Assembly (NCBI RefSeq): GCF_002261335.1
Contig: NZ_NEVL01000001.1
Location: forward strand, 682,001 to 746,000
DNA from: Bordetella genomosp. 1
Lineage (GTDB): Bacteria; Pseudomonadota; Gammaproteobacteria; Burkholderiales; Burkholderiaceae_B
Direction of reading: 5' to 3'
Length of the DNA: 64,000 bases
The translations under genes were made by a program, and so were the position numbers. Positions 1-8,083 of the stretch are shown here, one piece after another. The notes beneath the pieces were generated by a model. That model did not search any database, was not told the origin of the DNA, and saw only the letters and a program-made list of their open reading frames with translations. Every line of letters begins with the position of its first letter. The first letter of the stretch is position 1.

Positions 1-1595
1 GCGACGCGCGCTTCATAGCCGACGTAGGCGGCTTCGAAAGCGGCGCCGTACTTGTCGTGCAGGTCGGGGCAGTCGGAGGGCGAGAACAACGTCCACTCGC
101 CGTTTTCCATGACGCGCTTCATGAACAGGTCGGGAATCCAGTTCGCCGTGTTCATGTCGTGGGTGCGGCGGCGTTCGTCGCCGGTGTTCTTGCGCAGTTC
201 CAGGAATTCTTCGATGTCCAGGTGCCACGTTTCGAGGTACGTGCACACCGCGCCCTTGCGCTTGCCGCCCTGGTTCACCGCGACGGCGGTGTCGTTGACG
301 ACCTTCAGGAACGGAACCACGCCCTGGCTTTCGCCGTTGGTGCCCTTGATGTGGCTGCGCAGCGCGCGCACCGGGGTCCAGTCGTTGCCCAGGCCGCCGG
401 CGTACTTGGCCAGCAGTGCGTTTTCCTTGATGGCGTCGTAGATGCCTTCCAGGTCGTCGGAGACGGTGGTGAGGTAGCACGACGACAGCTGCGAGTGCAG
501 GGTGCCCGAGTTGAACAGCGTCGGGGTCGAGCTCATGAAGTCGAACGACGACAGGATCTCGTAGAACTCGATGGCGCGGGCTTCGCGGTCGTCTTCACGC
601 AGCGCCAGGCCCATGGCCACGCGCATGAAGAACACCTGCGGCAGTTCGATGCGGGTGCCGCGGATGTGCAGGAAGTAGCGGTCGTACAGCGTCTGCAGGC
701 CGAGGTAGCCGAATTGCAGGTCGCGTTCGGCCTTCAGCGCGGCGGCGATGCGGGCCAGGTCGAACTTGGCCAGCTCGGGCGACAGCAGGCCGCCTTCGAT
801 ACCGCGCGTGATGAAGGTCGGGAAGTAGTCGGCGTAGCGCGTGGCCATGTCGGCCTGCGAGACTTCTTCGCCCAGCACTTCCTTGCGGACCGTGTGCAGC
901 AGCAGGCGGGCGGTGACCTGGCTGTAGGCCGGATCTTTCTCGACCAGCGCGCGGGCCGACAGGATGGCGGACTTGAACACTTCGTCGATCGGCACGCCGT
1001 CGTAGAGGTTCTTGACCGTTTCCTTGAGGATCGACTCGGTGTCGATGAATTCGGTCAGGCCGACGCCGGCGGCTTCGATCGTGGCGCGCAGGGCGGCCAT
1101 GTCGAGCGGGCGGCGGGCGCCGTTGTCGTTGACGTAGATCGCGTGTTCCTGGGGCGCGGGCGCGGCCTTGTCCAGCACGTCGGCGGCGGCGGCGCGCTCC
1201 TGGGCGCGCTTCTCGCGGTACAGCACGTAGGAGCGGGCGACGTCATGCTGGCCCGAGCGCATCAGCGACAGCTCGACCTGGTCCTGCACGTCTTCGATGT
1301 GGAAGGTGCCGCCACCGGGGCGGTTGCGCACCAGCGCGTTGACGACCTGGCTGGTCAGTTGTTCGACCAGCTCGCGCACGCGTGCCGAGGCGGCACCCTG
1401 GCCGCCGTTGACGGCCAGGAAGGCCTTGGTCATGGCGATGGCGATCTTGCCCGGCTCGAACCCCACCACCGAGCCGTTGCGGCGGATGATGTTGTAGCTG
1501 GACCATTGGCCAGCGGGCGAGCCTTGTTGGGCGGAGGTGGATTCGGGCGGCACGGCGGTGGAAGGCCGAGTCACAGAGGCGATCGTAGTCTGCAT
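1..1595 (-). CDS. nrdA: Ribonucleoside-diphosphate reductase, alpha subunit (class Ia), 3' end cut by window edge
   Basis: Reduces ribonucleoside diphosphates to deoxy forms for DNA synthesis, with a NrdB beta subunit not in the window. About 531 N-terminal codons are present and the frame is open to base 1. The ATG at 1593-1595 follows a good AGGAG. Two ATP-cone domains are visible, at about residues 33-128 (starts YNIIRRNGSVVGFEPGK) and 152-245 (starts IYVNDNGARRPLD). The second aligns with the single cone of E. coli NrdA, so the first is an extra N-terminal copy, as in Pseudomonas-type NrdA. The SSCYLTT motif near residue 371 supplies the first redox-active cysteine of the active site. The C-terminal radical-transfer region lies outside the window. 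The upstream region carries two NrdR boxes. Confidence 0.95.
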   Translation of the reverse strand, partial: MQTTIASVTRPSTAVPPESTSAQQGSPAGQWSSYNIIRRNGSVVGFEPGKIAIAMTKAFLAVNGGQGAASARVRELVEQLTSQVVNALVRNRPGGGTFHIEDVQDQVELSLMRSGQHDVARSYVLYREKRAQERAAAADVLDKAAPAPQEHAIYVNDNGARRPLDMAALRATIEAAGVGLTEFIDTESILKETVKNLYDGVPIDEVFKSAILSARALVEKDPAYSQVTARLLLHTVRKEVLGEEVSQADMATRYADYFPTFITRGIEGGLLSPELAKFDLARIAAALKAERDLQFGYLGLQTLYDRYFLHIRGTRIELPQVFFMRVAMGLALREDDREARAIEFYEILSSFDFMSSTPTLFNSGTLHSQLSSCYLTTVSDDLEGIYDAIKENALLAKYAGGLGNDWTPVRALRSHIKGTNGESQGVVPFLKVVNDTAVAVNQGGKRKGAVCTYLETWHLDIEEFLELRKNTGDERRRTHDMNTANWIPDLFMKRVMENGEWTLFSPSDCPDLHDKYGAAFEAAYVGYEARV

Positions 1596-1735
1596 GGAAG
1601 CTCCTGTGGGAATGCGAAAAAGGTGAGACATGGCCCGTGCCATGCCTGGGTACTGAGAAGAATTCGGTGTGCGGGGACGTAAAGCTTGGACCGAGAGTCC
1701 GGGCGCGTGGCCGTGGGTCCAGCTTATGTATTGAC

Positions 1736-1749
1736 CACTATATGTAGTG
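1736..1749. promoter_or_regulatory. NrdR box 1
   Basis: CACTATATGTAGTG, nearly palindromic, matches the known NrdR consensus (acaCwAtATaTwGtgt). It lies about 140 bp upstream of the nrdA start and pairs with a second box 32 bp away. Confidence 0.85.
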
Positions 1750-1767
1750 TACCACCCCCTCGCGGTG

Positions 1768-1781
1768 CACTAATTCTAGTG
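1768..1781. promoter_or_regulatory. NrdR box 2
   Basis: CACTAATTCTAGTG keeps both conserved half-sites of the NrdR box. Its centre is 32 bp from box 1, about three helical turns, the usual arrangement for cooperative NrdR binding. The nrdR gene is at 51365-51844. Confidence 0.8.
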
Positions 1782-1848
1782 AGCGAAGGCGCACGCTACA
1801 AGACAGCGCGGTGACATCATTGCGATTTGTTTGTTACCAAATGTGGAA

Positions 1849-1868
1849 GCGCGCCGTAAACGGCGCGC
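1849..1868. terminator. GC hairpin downstream of the indolepyruvate oxidoreductase gene
   Basis: Perfect 8-bp stem GCGCGCCG/CGGCGCGC with a TAAA loop, 31 bp past the stop of the minus-strand gene. There is no T tract on either side, so intrinsic termination is uncertain. Confidence 0.4.
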
Positions 1869-1898
1869 CCGGGTTAGCAACTGCTCAGGCTGACGGTT

Positions 1899-4800
1899 TC
1901 AGGCGCTTCTGCGCACCGATACCGCCGCAAAGCCAGGAGACTCAAAGCTCGCGAGAAGCGTGTCCCGCTCGGTTCGGAACCGGGCGATGGCCGCTTCCTT
2001 GATGTGACCGTATCCGCGGACCGATTCAGCAAGGCCGGCGATTGTAGCCGCTTCGCCGATGTTGTCCGCGCGGAGGTTTTTCAGCAGGCGCCCGACCAGC
2101 TCGCGGTACTCGCCGATCAGGGCGCGCTCGGCGCGGCGCTCGGCCGTGCGGCCGAACGGGTCGGCCCAGGTGCCGCGCAGGCGCTTGCCGTGGGCCATCC
2201 AGCGCAGCAGGGTGCGGGTGCGCGGACCGAGCGTCATCTTGCGCGGCACGCCGGTGTGCGGGTCCTTGCGGGCCAGCAGCGGCGGCGCCATGTGGAAGCG
2301 CAGCGAGTAGTCGCCCTCGAACTGGGCATCGAGCTGGGCCTGGAAGGCCGGGTCGGTGTAGAGCCGCGCGACCTCGTATTCATCCTTGTAGGCCATGAAC
2401 TTGAACAGGCCGCGCGCCACGGCGGTGGCCAGGCGCAGGCTGCGCGCCTCGGGCGCGAGTTCGCGCTCGCGTGCCGCCACCGCGTCGACCAGCTTGCGGT
2501 ACTCGGTGGCGTAGGCGGCGTTCTGGTAGGCGGTCAGGTCGCGTTCGCGCCGGGCCACCACCTGCTCGAAGGTTTCGGGGATGTGCAGCTTGATGACCTG
2601 CGCCGCGGGCGCGAGCAGGCCGGCCAGCGCGTCGGGCTCGTGCGCGGCCAGGCGGCCGGCGTCGAAGGCCTTGCGGTTGGCGGCCACGGCCACGCCGTTG
2701 AGCTCGATGGCGCGGGTGAGGGCGGCCAGCGTGAGCGGCACGTCGCCGCGCTGCCAGGCGTAGCCGAGCATGAAGATGTTGGACAGGATGCTGTCGCCGA
2801 ACAGGGCGAGCGCGGCGGCGTGCGCGTCGATCGCGGCGGTCTGGGAACGGCCCGCGGCGTGCTCGATCTTGGCCAGCAGGGCCTGGGCATTGAGCGGCGC
2901 GTCGGGGTTGCGGGTGAAGTCGGAGACGGGCGCGACGTAGGTGTTGACGGTGACGCGGGTGCGGCCGTTGGCCAGCGCGCCGAGCGAATCGGGCGCGGTG
3001 GCGGCGAGCGGGTCGCACAGGATGGCGGCGTCGGCCTGCTGCCAATCCAGCCGCACCGGACCCGGCGCGGCATGCGCCGGCGCCAGGCGCAGATGGCTCA
3101 CCACGGTGCCGCCCTTCTGCGCCAGGCCGGTCAGGTCGAGCACGCTGGCCGACAGGCCCTGCAGATGCGCGGCCATCGACACCAGGGCGCCGATGGTGAT
3201 CACGCCGGTGCCGCCCATGCCGGCCACCAGCAGGCGGTACGGCGCGTCGAGCTCGGGCACCTGCGGCAGCGGCAGCGCCGCGATGCGCGCGGCCAGCCGG
3301 TCCATGTCGGGCTTGGGTGCGGCGCTCTTCTTGGGCGCGCCGCCCATCACCGACACGAAGCTGGGGCAGAAGCCTTCGGCGCAGGAGAAATCCTTGTTGC
3401 AGCTGGACTGGTCGATGGCGCGCTTGCGGCCGTACGGGGTCTCGAGCGGCACCACCGACAGGCAGTTCGACTGCACGCCGCAGTCGCCGCAGCCCTCGCA
3501 CACCGCGCTGTTGATGAGCATGCGGCGCGCCGGATCGGGGAACTGGTTTTTCTTGCGCCGGCGGCGCTTCTCGGCGGCGCAGGTCTGGTCATGGATCAGG
3601 ACCGTCACGCCCGGAACCTCGCGCAGCTCGCGCTGCAGGCGGTCGAGCTCGCGGCGGTGGTGCACCGGCACGCCGGCCAGGTCGACGCCGCGATACTTCT
3701 CGGGCTCGTCGCTGGTGACCACGATGCGCGCGACGTTCTCGCCGCGCAGCTGCTGGCAGATCTGCGGCACCGAGATCGGGCCGTCGACGGGCTGGCCGCC
3801 GGTCATGGCGACCGCGTCGTTGAACAGGATCTTGTAGGTGATGTGGGTGCCGGCCGCCACGGCCTGGCGGATCGCGAGATAGCCGGAGTGGTAATAGGTG
3901 CCTTCGCCCATGTTCTGGAACACGTGCGGCGTGTCGATGTAGCGCGACAGGCCGATCCAGTCGACGCCCTCGCCGCCCATCTGGGTCAGGCCGCCGGTGT
4001 CGCGGTCCATCCAGGCCGCCATGTAGTGGCAGCCCACGCCGGACAGCGCCTGGCTGCCCTTGGGCACCTTGGTCGAGGTGCTGTGCGGACAGCCCGAACA
4101 GAAGTAGGGGCGGCGGCGCATGCCGTCGGCCTCGTTGGACAGCGGCTGCGGACAGGCGCTGGCGCCGCCGCTCAGGTCGGTGTGCAGGCCGAGGGTGCGG
4201 CCGAGCCAGGCGCCCATCGGGCCCGCCAGCTGCGACGGGCGCAACTGCCCGGCGGCGGTGATGAGCGGCTCGCCGTCCAGGCCGGTCTTGCCACACACCG
4301 TGGGACGCTCGGGCAGGTTGAAGAGCATGTCCTTGATCTGCGGCTCCATCACGCCGGCCTTCTCTTCGATCACCAGGATGTGCGAGAGGCCCTGCGCGAA
4401 GGCCAGCAGGCGTTCGCGGTCCATCGGCCAGACCAGGCCGGGCTTGTAGACCCGCACCGGCGATTGCGGCGACTGGATGTCCAGGCCCAGGCGCTGCAGC
4501 GCCTCGAGCGTGTCGAGCGTGACCTTGCCGGCGGTGACGATGCCCACGCGGGCCTGCGGCGCGGGCGCGATCAGGCGGTCGAGGCTGTGCGTGCGGGCGA
4601 AGGCGCGCACCGCGGCCAGGCGCCGGTGCATGCGGGTCTCGACCGCGAGCGAGAGGAAGTCGCGCGCGTTGTACTCGCGCTCGGCGGCCTCGCCGTCGTC
4701 GGGCATGTCGAAGCGCGGGGGCGGCGCGGCCACGTACGACTGGCCGGTTTCCACCGATTCGGAGGTGGCCTTGAGCGCGACCCAGCTGCCGCTGTAGCGC

Positions 4801-5396
4801 GACAGGGCCCAGCCCCACAGCGCAAAGCTTTCGTATTCGTCGATCGAGGCGGGGTGCACGATCGGGATCTGCCAGCCGATCAGCGAGGTTTCGCTGGCGT
4901 GCGGGATCGACGAGGAGACGGCGGTGTGGTCGTCGCCCACCACCAGCAGCACGCCGCCGTGGCGCGAGGCGCCGGCCGCGTTGCCGTGGTGCAGGGCATC
5001 GCCGGCGCGGTCCACGCCGGGGCCCTTGCCGTACCAGAGCGCGAACACGCCATCGACCTTGCGGTCGTCGCGCATGCCGGCCTGCTGCGTGCCCATCACG
5101 GCGGTGGCGGCGAGGTCTTCGTTGATGCCCGGCATGAACGTGACCTGGTGCGCGTCGAGCGCCTTCTGCGCCTTCCACATCGCCATGTCGACCCCGCCCA
5201 GCGGCGAGCCGCGGTAGCCCGACACGAAGCCCGCCGTGTTCAGCCCGCGCGCGGCGTCGGCGCGGCGCTGCGCCAGCACCATGCGCACCAGCGCCTGCGT
5301 GCCGGTCAGGAAGATGCGGCCGGCCTCGCGGGTCAGGTTGTCGGAGAGTTGGTAATCGGTGTCGAGATGGGGTTCGACCGCGGGGGTGCCGTCCAT
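1899..5396 (-). CDS. Indolepyruvate:ferredoxin oxidoreductase, fused alpha-beta (1165 aa)
   Basis: Large thiamine-diphosphate enzyme that oxidatively decarboxylates aryl 2-oxo acids such as indolepyruvate and phenylpyruvate to aryl-CoA, passing electrons to ferredoxin. The N-terminal half is an IorA-like pyruvate:ferredoxin oxidoreductase/TPP unit (SGYRGSPLGGVD near residue 60). A ferredoxin-type cluster, CEGCGDCGVQSNC, is near residues 632-644. The last third includes the IorB-like gamma domain (VAGMGGTGVITIG near 730). The length is typical of the fused proteobacterial form. The ATG at 5394-5396 has an AAGGAG eight bases upstream. It is divergent from an Lrp-type regulator, the usual partner of this gene in beta-proteobacteria. 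Exact substrate preference cannot be read from sequence. Confidence 0.9.
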   Translation of the reverse strand: MDGTPAVEPHLDTDYQLSDNLTREAGRIFLTGTQALVRMVLAQRRADAARGLNTAGFVSGYRGSPLGGVDMAMWKAQKALDAHQVTFMPGINEDLAATAVMGTQQAGMRDDRKVDGVFALWYGKGPGVDRAGDALHHGNAAGASRHGGVLLVVGDDHTAVSSSIPHASETSLIGWQIPIVHPASIDEYESFALWGWALSRYSGSWVALKATSESVETGQSYVAAPPPRFDMPDDGEAAEREYNARDFLSLAVETRMHRRLAAVRAFARTHSLDRLIAPAPQARVGIVTAGKVTLDTLEALQRLGLDIQSPQSPVRVYKPGLVWPMDRERLLAFAQGLSHILVIEEKAGVMEPQIKDMLFNLPERPTVCGKTGLDGEPLITAAGQLRPSQLAGPMGAWLGRTLGLHTDLSGGASACPQPLSNEADGMRRRPYFCSGCPHSTSTKVPKGSQALSGVGCHYMAAWMDRDTGGLTQMGGEGVDWIGLSRYIDTPHVFQNMGEGTYYHSGYLAIRQAVAAGTHITYKILFNDAVAMTGGQPVDGPISVPQICQQLRGENVARIVVTSDEPEKYRGVDLAGVPVHHRRELDRLQRELREVPGVTVLIHDQTCAAEKRRRRKKNQFPDPARRMLINSAVCEGCGDCGVQSNCLSVVPLETPYGRKRAIDQSSCNKDFSCAEGFCPSFVSVMGGAPKKSAAPKPDMDRLAARIAALPLPQVPELDAPYRLLVAGMGGTGVITIGALVSMAAHLQGLSASVLDLTGLAQKGGTVVSHLRLAPAHAAPGPVRLDWQQADAAILCDPLAATAPDSLGALANGRTRVTVNTYVAPVSDFTRNPDAPLNAQALLAKIEHAAGRSQTAAIDAHAAALALFGDSILSNIFMLGYAWQRGDVPLTLAALTRAIELNGVAVAANRKAFDAGRLAAHEPDALAGLLAPAAQVIKLHIPETFEQVVARRERDLTAYQNAAYATEYRKLVDAVAARERELAPEARSLRLATAVARGLFKFMAYKDEYEVARLYTDPAFQAQLDAQFEGDYSLRFHMAPPLLARKDPHTGVPRKMTLGPRTRTLLRWMAHGKRLRGTWADPFGRTAERRAERALIGEYRELVGRLLKNLRADNIGEAATIAGLAESVRGYGHIKEAAIARFRTERDTLLASFESPGFAAVSVRRSA

Positions 5397-5440
5397 ATTG
5401 CGCGCTCCTTGGGCTTTCGATCATGATAGGTGCGCAGGAC

Positions 5441-5469
5441 CCACGATTCATTGCGTTATCGGATCGTGG
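5441..5469. promoter_or_regulatory. Inverted repeat, candidate Lrp-type operator
   Basis: Perfect 7-bp arms CCACGAT (5441-5447) and ATCGTGG (5463-5469), 15 bp apart, in the divergent intergenic region between the oxidoreductase and the Lrp/AsnC gene. A TATAAT hexamer at 5476-5481 lies next to it and could be the plus-strand -10 element. Binding by the neighbouring Lrp is an inference. Confidence 0.45.
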
Positions 5470-5662
5470 ATTCCCTATAATTTGAAATGAACGTTTCGTT
5501 TTCACCGCATGCGGCCGTCCGCATGGCGTGGCGGGGGGCGAAACGTCGCAGGCCGGGCACGCGCCCGCGCCGCCGGGGCGCCACCGCGTGCCGGCCCACC
5601 GTCAGGGAACCGGCCCTGGCGGCATATCCGAACGGGCACAGACCCATTGACGAGGAGACCAC

Positions 5663-6115
5663 ATGGACAAGACCGACCTGGGCATTCTGCGGGCCCTGCA
5701 AACCGACGGACGCGCCTCGGCGCAGCAGCTCTCGGAAACGGTGGGGCTGTCGGCCGCGCCGGTCTGGCGGCGGGTCAAGGCCATGGAGGCGAGCGGCGTG
5801 ATCCAGGGCTATGGCGCGCAGATCGACCGCACCAAGGTCGGCCTGGCCGGCTGCATGTTCGTGCAGATCAGCCTGGAGCGGCACGCCTCGGCCAACGTCG
5901 AGAATTTCGAGCGGACGGTGCGCGACGCGCCGGAGGTGGTGGACTGCTATGCGGTGACGGGCGATTCCGACTACCTGCTGCGCATCCTGGTCGAGAGCAC
6001 GGAGGCCTACGACCGCTTCATGCACCGCTTTCTGTTCAACCTGCCGGGCATCCGCCAGACGCGCACCATCGTCGCGCTGCGCGAAATCAAGCACGACACC
6101 CGGCTGCCGCTCTGA
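5663..6115 (+). CDS. Lrp/AsnC-family transcriptional regulator
   Basis: 150-residue feast/famine-type regulator. The N-terminal helix-turn-helix covers about residues 4-55 (DKTDLGILRALQTDGRASAQ, then a recognition helix with APVWRRVK). An AsnC ligand-binding/RAM domain follows from about 65 to 140, containing VDCYAVTGDSDYLLRI. Length is typical. A GAGGAG precedes the ATG. It is transcribed away from the indolepyruvate oxidoreductase gene, so it probably senses an aromatic amino acid or derived oxo acid and controls that gene. This role rests on position only. Confidence 0.9.
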   Translation: MDKTDLGILRALQTDGRASAQQLSETVGLSAAPVWRRVKAMEASGVIQGYGAQIDRTKVGLAGCMFVQISLERHASANVENFERTVRDAPEVVDCYAVTGDSDYLLRILVESTEAYDRFMHRFLFNLPGIRQTRTIVALREIKHDTRLPL

Positions 6116-6137
6116 GGCGGCGGGCGCGCCACGCGCT

Positions 6138-6149
6138 CTCTATATAGAG
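6138..6149. terminator. Palindrome in the convergent spacer
   Basis: CTCTATATAGAG is a perfect 12-bp palindrome. Imperfect GC-rich arms extend it to about 6123-6161, giving one long hairpin between the convergent Lrp and Bug genes. It plausibly ends transcription from both sides, although there is no T tract. Confidence 0.4.
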
Positions 6150-6168
6150 CAGTGCGCGCGCCGCGGGC

Positions 6169-7152
6169 TCACTGCGCCTGGATGCCGACCACCGATACCC
6201 ATTCCTTCCAGCGCACGGCATCGGCGCGCACGAAGTCGGCGAAGGCCGGTTGGGTCATGCTTTCGGGTTGCAGGCCGAGCGCCCGGAACTTGGCGGCCGT
6301 CTCCGGGTCGGCGAGGGCGGCCCGCATGTGCGCGTTCATCTTCTCCACCTGCGCCATCGGCGTGCCGGCCGGCGCCGACAGGCCGAGCCAGCCGGCCACC
6401 ACGTAGTCCGGAAAGTAGTCGCCCATGGTCGGCACGTCGGGCCACATGGGCGCGCGCGTCTTGCCGGTGACGGCGATCGGCACCCGGCCCTTGCCGTCGA
6501 TCTGGCCCATCGCGGTGAGGTAATCGACGAAGGCGAAGCCGATCTGCTTGCCGCGCAGGTCGGTGATGATCTGCGTGATGTTCTTGTAGCCCGCGCCGCC
6601 GATGTCGATGTTGGCGCGATGCTTGAAGAGCTCGGCCGGCACCTGCGACGAGGAGCTGTAGTAGCCGAAGAACACCTTGCCCGGGTGGGCGCGCGCGTAG
6701 TCCACCAGTTCCGGCACGGTCTTGTACGGACTGTCGGGCGGCACCACGCCCACCGCGCCGAAGAGCCCGAACATGCCGACCTGCACGAAATCGCGCTCGG
6801 CGTCGTAGGGCAGCTGCTTGAACAGGTACTGGTTGGCGGCGTGCGTGGAGTTGGTGGAGAGCAGGAAGGTGTAGCCGTCGGGCTTGGCGGCCTTGGCCGC
6901 CTGGGTGCCGACCACGCCGCCCGCGCCCGGCCGGTCTTCGACCACCACGGTCTGGCCCGTCTTCGCGCCGAGATACTGCGCGAACGTGCGCGCGGTGAGA
7001 TCGGCCGCGCCGCCGGCGGCGGACGGGACGATCAGCGTGATCGGGCGGGCGGGCCAGTCGGTGTCGGCCTGGGCGGCGCCGGGCAGCAGCGCGGCGAGGC
7101 TCAGCGTGAGGGCGGCGCCCAGCGTGGTCGACAGCGTGGGAATGCGGTTCAT
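6169..7152 (-). CDS. Bug/TctC-family periplasmic solute-binding protein
   Basis: 327-residue binding protein of the tripartite tricarboxylate transporter (TTT) family, called Bug in Bordetella. It starts at the ATG at 7150-7152, because the following residues form a clear signal peptide (MNRIPTLSTTL, hydrophobic core, cleavage after AQA). Family hallmarks include WPARPITLIVPSAAGGAAD at the mature N-terminus and a VGTQAAKAAKPDGYTFL stretch. No TctA/TctB membrane genes are adjacent, as is common for Bug paralogues. It lies 38 bp downstream of an alpha/beta hydrolase on the same strand, so both may serve one substrate, probably a small carboxylate or ester. The ligand is unknown. Confidence 0.9.
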   Translation of the reverse strand: MNRIPTLSTTLGAALTLSLAALLPGAAQADTDWPARPITLIVPSAAGGAADLTARTFAQYLGAKTGQTVVVEDRPGAGGVVGTQAAKAAKPDGYTFLLSTNSTHAANQYLFKQLPYDAERDFVQVGMFGLFGAVGVVPPDSPYKTVPELVDYARAHPGKVFFGYYSSSSQVPAELFKHRANIDIGGAGYKNITQIITDLRGKQIGFAFVDYLTAMGQIDGKGRVPIAVTGKTRAPMWPDVPTMGDYFPDYVVAGWLGLSAPAGTPMAQVEKMNAHMRAALADPETAAKFRALGLQPESMTQPAFADFVRADAVRWKEWVSVVGIQAQ

Positions 7153-7190
7153 GGTTGTCTCCTGTTTTATGGGTGCCGGCCCGAGTCGGG

Positions 7191-8000
7191 TCAGGCCGGC
7201 GCGTGGCGCGCCACGGGGAAAGCGTGGTTGCACCACTGCAGGATCGCGTCGGCGCTGGCGCGCCAGGCGGGTCCGTACATCATGCAGTGCGGCTGCTCGG
7301 CCAGCACGCGGTGCGCAAAGCCATAGTGCCGCGCCACCGCCGCGTCCTGGCCGGGCGGATGGCGGTCATGCGTGTCGCGGCCGGCCGCCAGGCACAGGCC
7401 CGGCACGCGGATCGCGGCGGGATCGACCGCCACGCGCAGCAGGTAGCGGTCGTTCAATACCTCGGGCGCGGCCGGTATCAGGCGCGCCAGCACCGGGCGC
7501 ACGTCGGCGCCCGGGGGCAGCGCGAGAAAGCGCTCGCGCACCTCGGTCTCGCCGGGCGGCGCGCGCAGCACGCCCGCGGGCACGGGCGGCAGGGGCGCCG
7601 CCTGCGGCACGTTGGCCGGGGGCGAGGGCGCCAGCAGCACCACGCCGGCCACCGGCGCCTGTGCCGCGCAGAGCAGCGCGGGCAGGGCGCCCATGCTGTG
7701 GCCGACCACGATCACCGGCGCGCCGATCCGCGCAACGGCGGCGCGGGCGCATGCGCCCAGCTCGGCGATCGTCTGCGTGGGCGAGGGCGCCGGATAGTCG
7801 AGCGCGTAGCAGCCCCAGTCCGCCCGGGCGAAGTGGGCGAGGTAATGGGCGTAGCACCAGCCGCCGTGATAGGCGCCCGGCAGCATCAGCAGCGCCGGGC
7901 GACCGGGCGCGGCGGCACGGCCTTCGATCAGGCGGGCCTCGCCGAGCGGGCGCGCCGGCAGGCGGTCGAAGAAACTGAAATCGAAAAGAGGGCGGTCCAT
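7191..8000 (-). CDS. Alpha/beta hydrolase
   Basis: Predicted 269-residue serine hydrolase. The nucleophile elbow is GHSMG with Ser102. An oxyanion-type segment LMLPGAYHGGWCY is near residue 40, and the C-terminal region contains candidate Asp and His residues. The start is taken at ATG 7998-8000 (MDRPLF). An in-frame ATG three codons earlier (8007-8009) is possible, and neither has a strong Shine-Dalgarno. It heads a two-gene unit with the Bug binding protein and is divergent from a LysR regulator. Substrate unknown. An esterase or lactonase acting on the Bug ligand is a reasonable guess. Confidence 0.8.
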   Translation of the reverse strand: MDRPLFDFSFFDRLPARPLGEARLIEGRAAAPGRPALLMLPGAYHGGWCYAHYLAHFARADWGCYALDYPAPSPTQTIAELGACARAAVARIGAPVIVVGHSMGALPALLCAAQAPVAGVVLLAPSPPANVPQAAPLPPVPAGVLRAPPGETEVRERFLALPPGADVRPVLARLIPAAPEVLNDRYLLRVAVDPAAIRVPGLCLAAGRDTHDRHPPGQDAAVARHYGFAHRVLAEQPHCMMYGPAWRASADAILQWCNHAFPVARHAPA

Positions 8001-8043
8001 GCCGCGCATCTTAGGCAGCGGTCGGGAATAAAAAAAATTTATT

Positions 8044-8059
8044 ATTCCAATCGGAAAAT
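8044..8059. promoter_or_regulatory. Candidate LysR-type operator
   Basis: ATTCC-AATC-GGAAAAT forms an imperfect dyad with TTCC-N4-GGAA symmetry inside the short AT-rich spacer between the divergent hydrolase and LysR genes. Size and position fit a LysR-type regulator site. Confidence 0.45.
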
Positions 8060-8083
8060 AAGCCGAACTAATAGAGGTGCGTC

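Noticed and set aside
2004-5426. Very long open frame on the plus strand opposite the indolepyruvate oxidoreductase
   Set aside because: It is a GC-rich shadow of the gene on the other strand. Its composition is Arg/Ala/Gly/His-rich with no recognisable domain.
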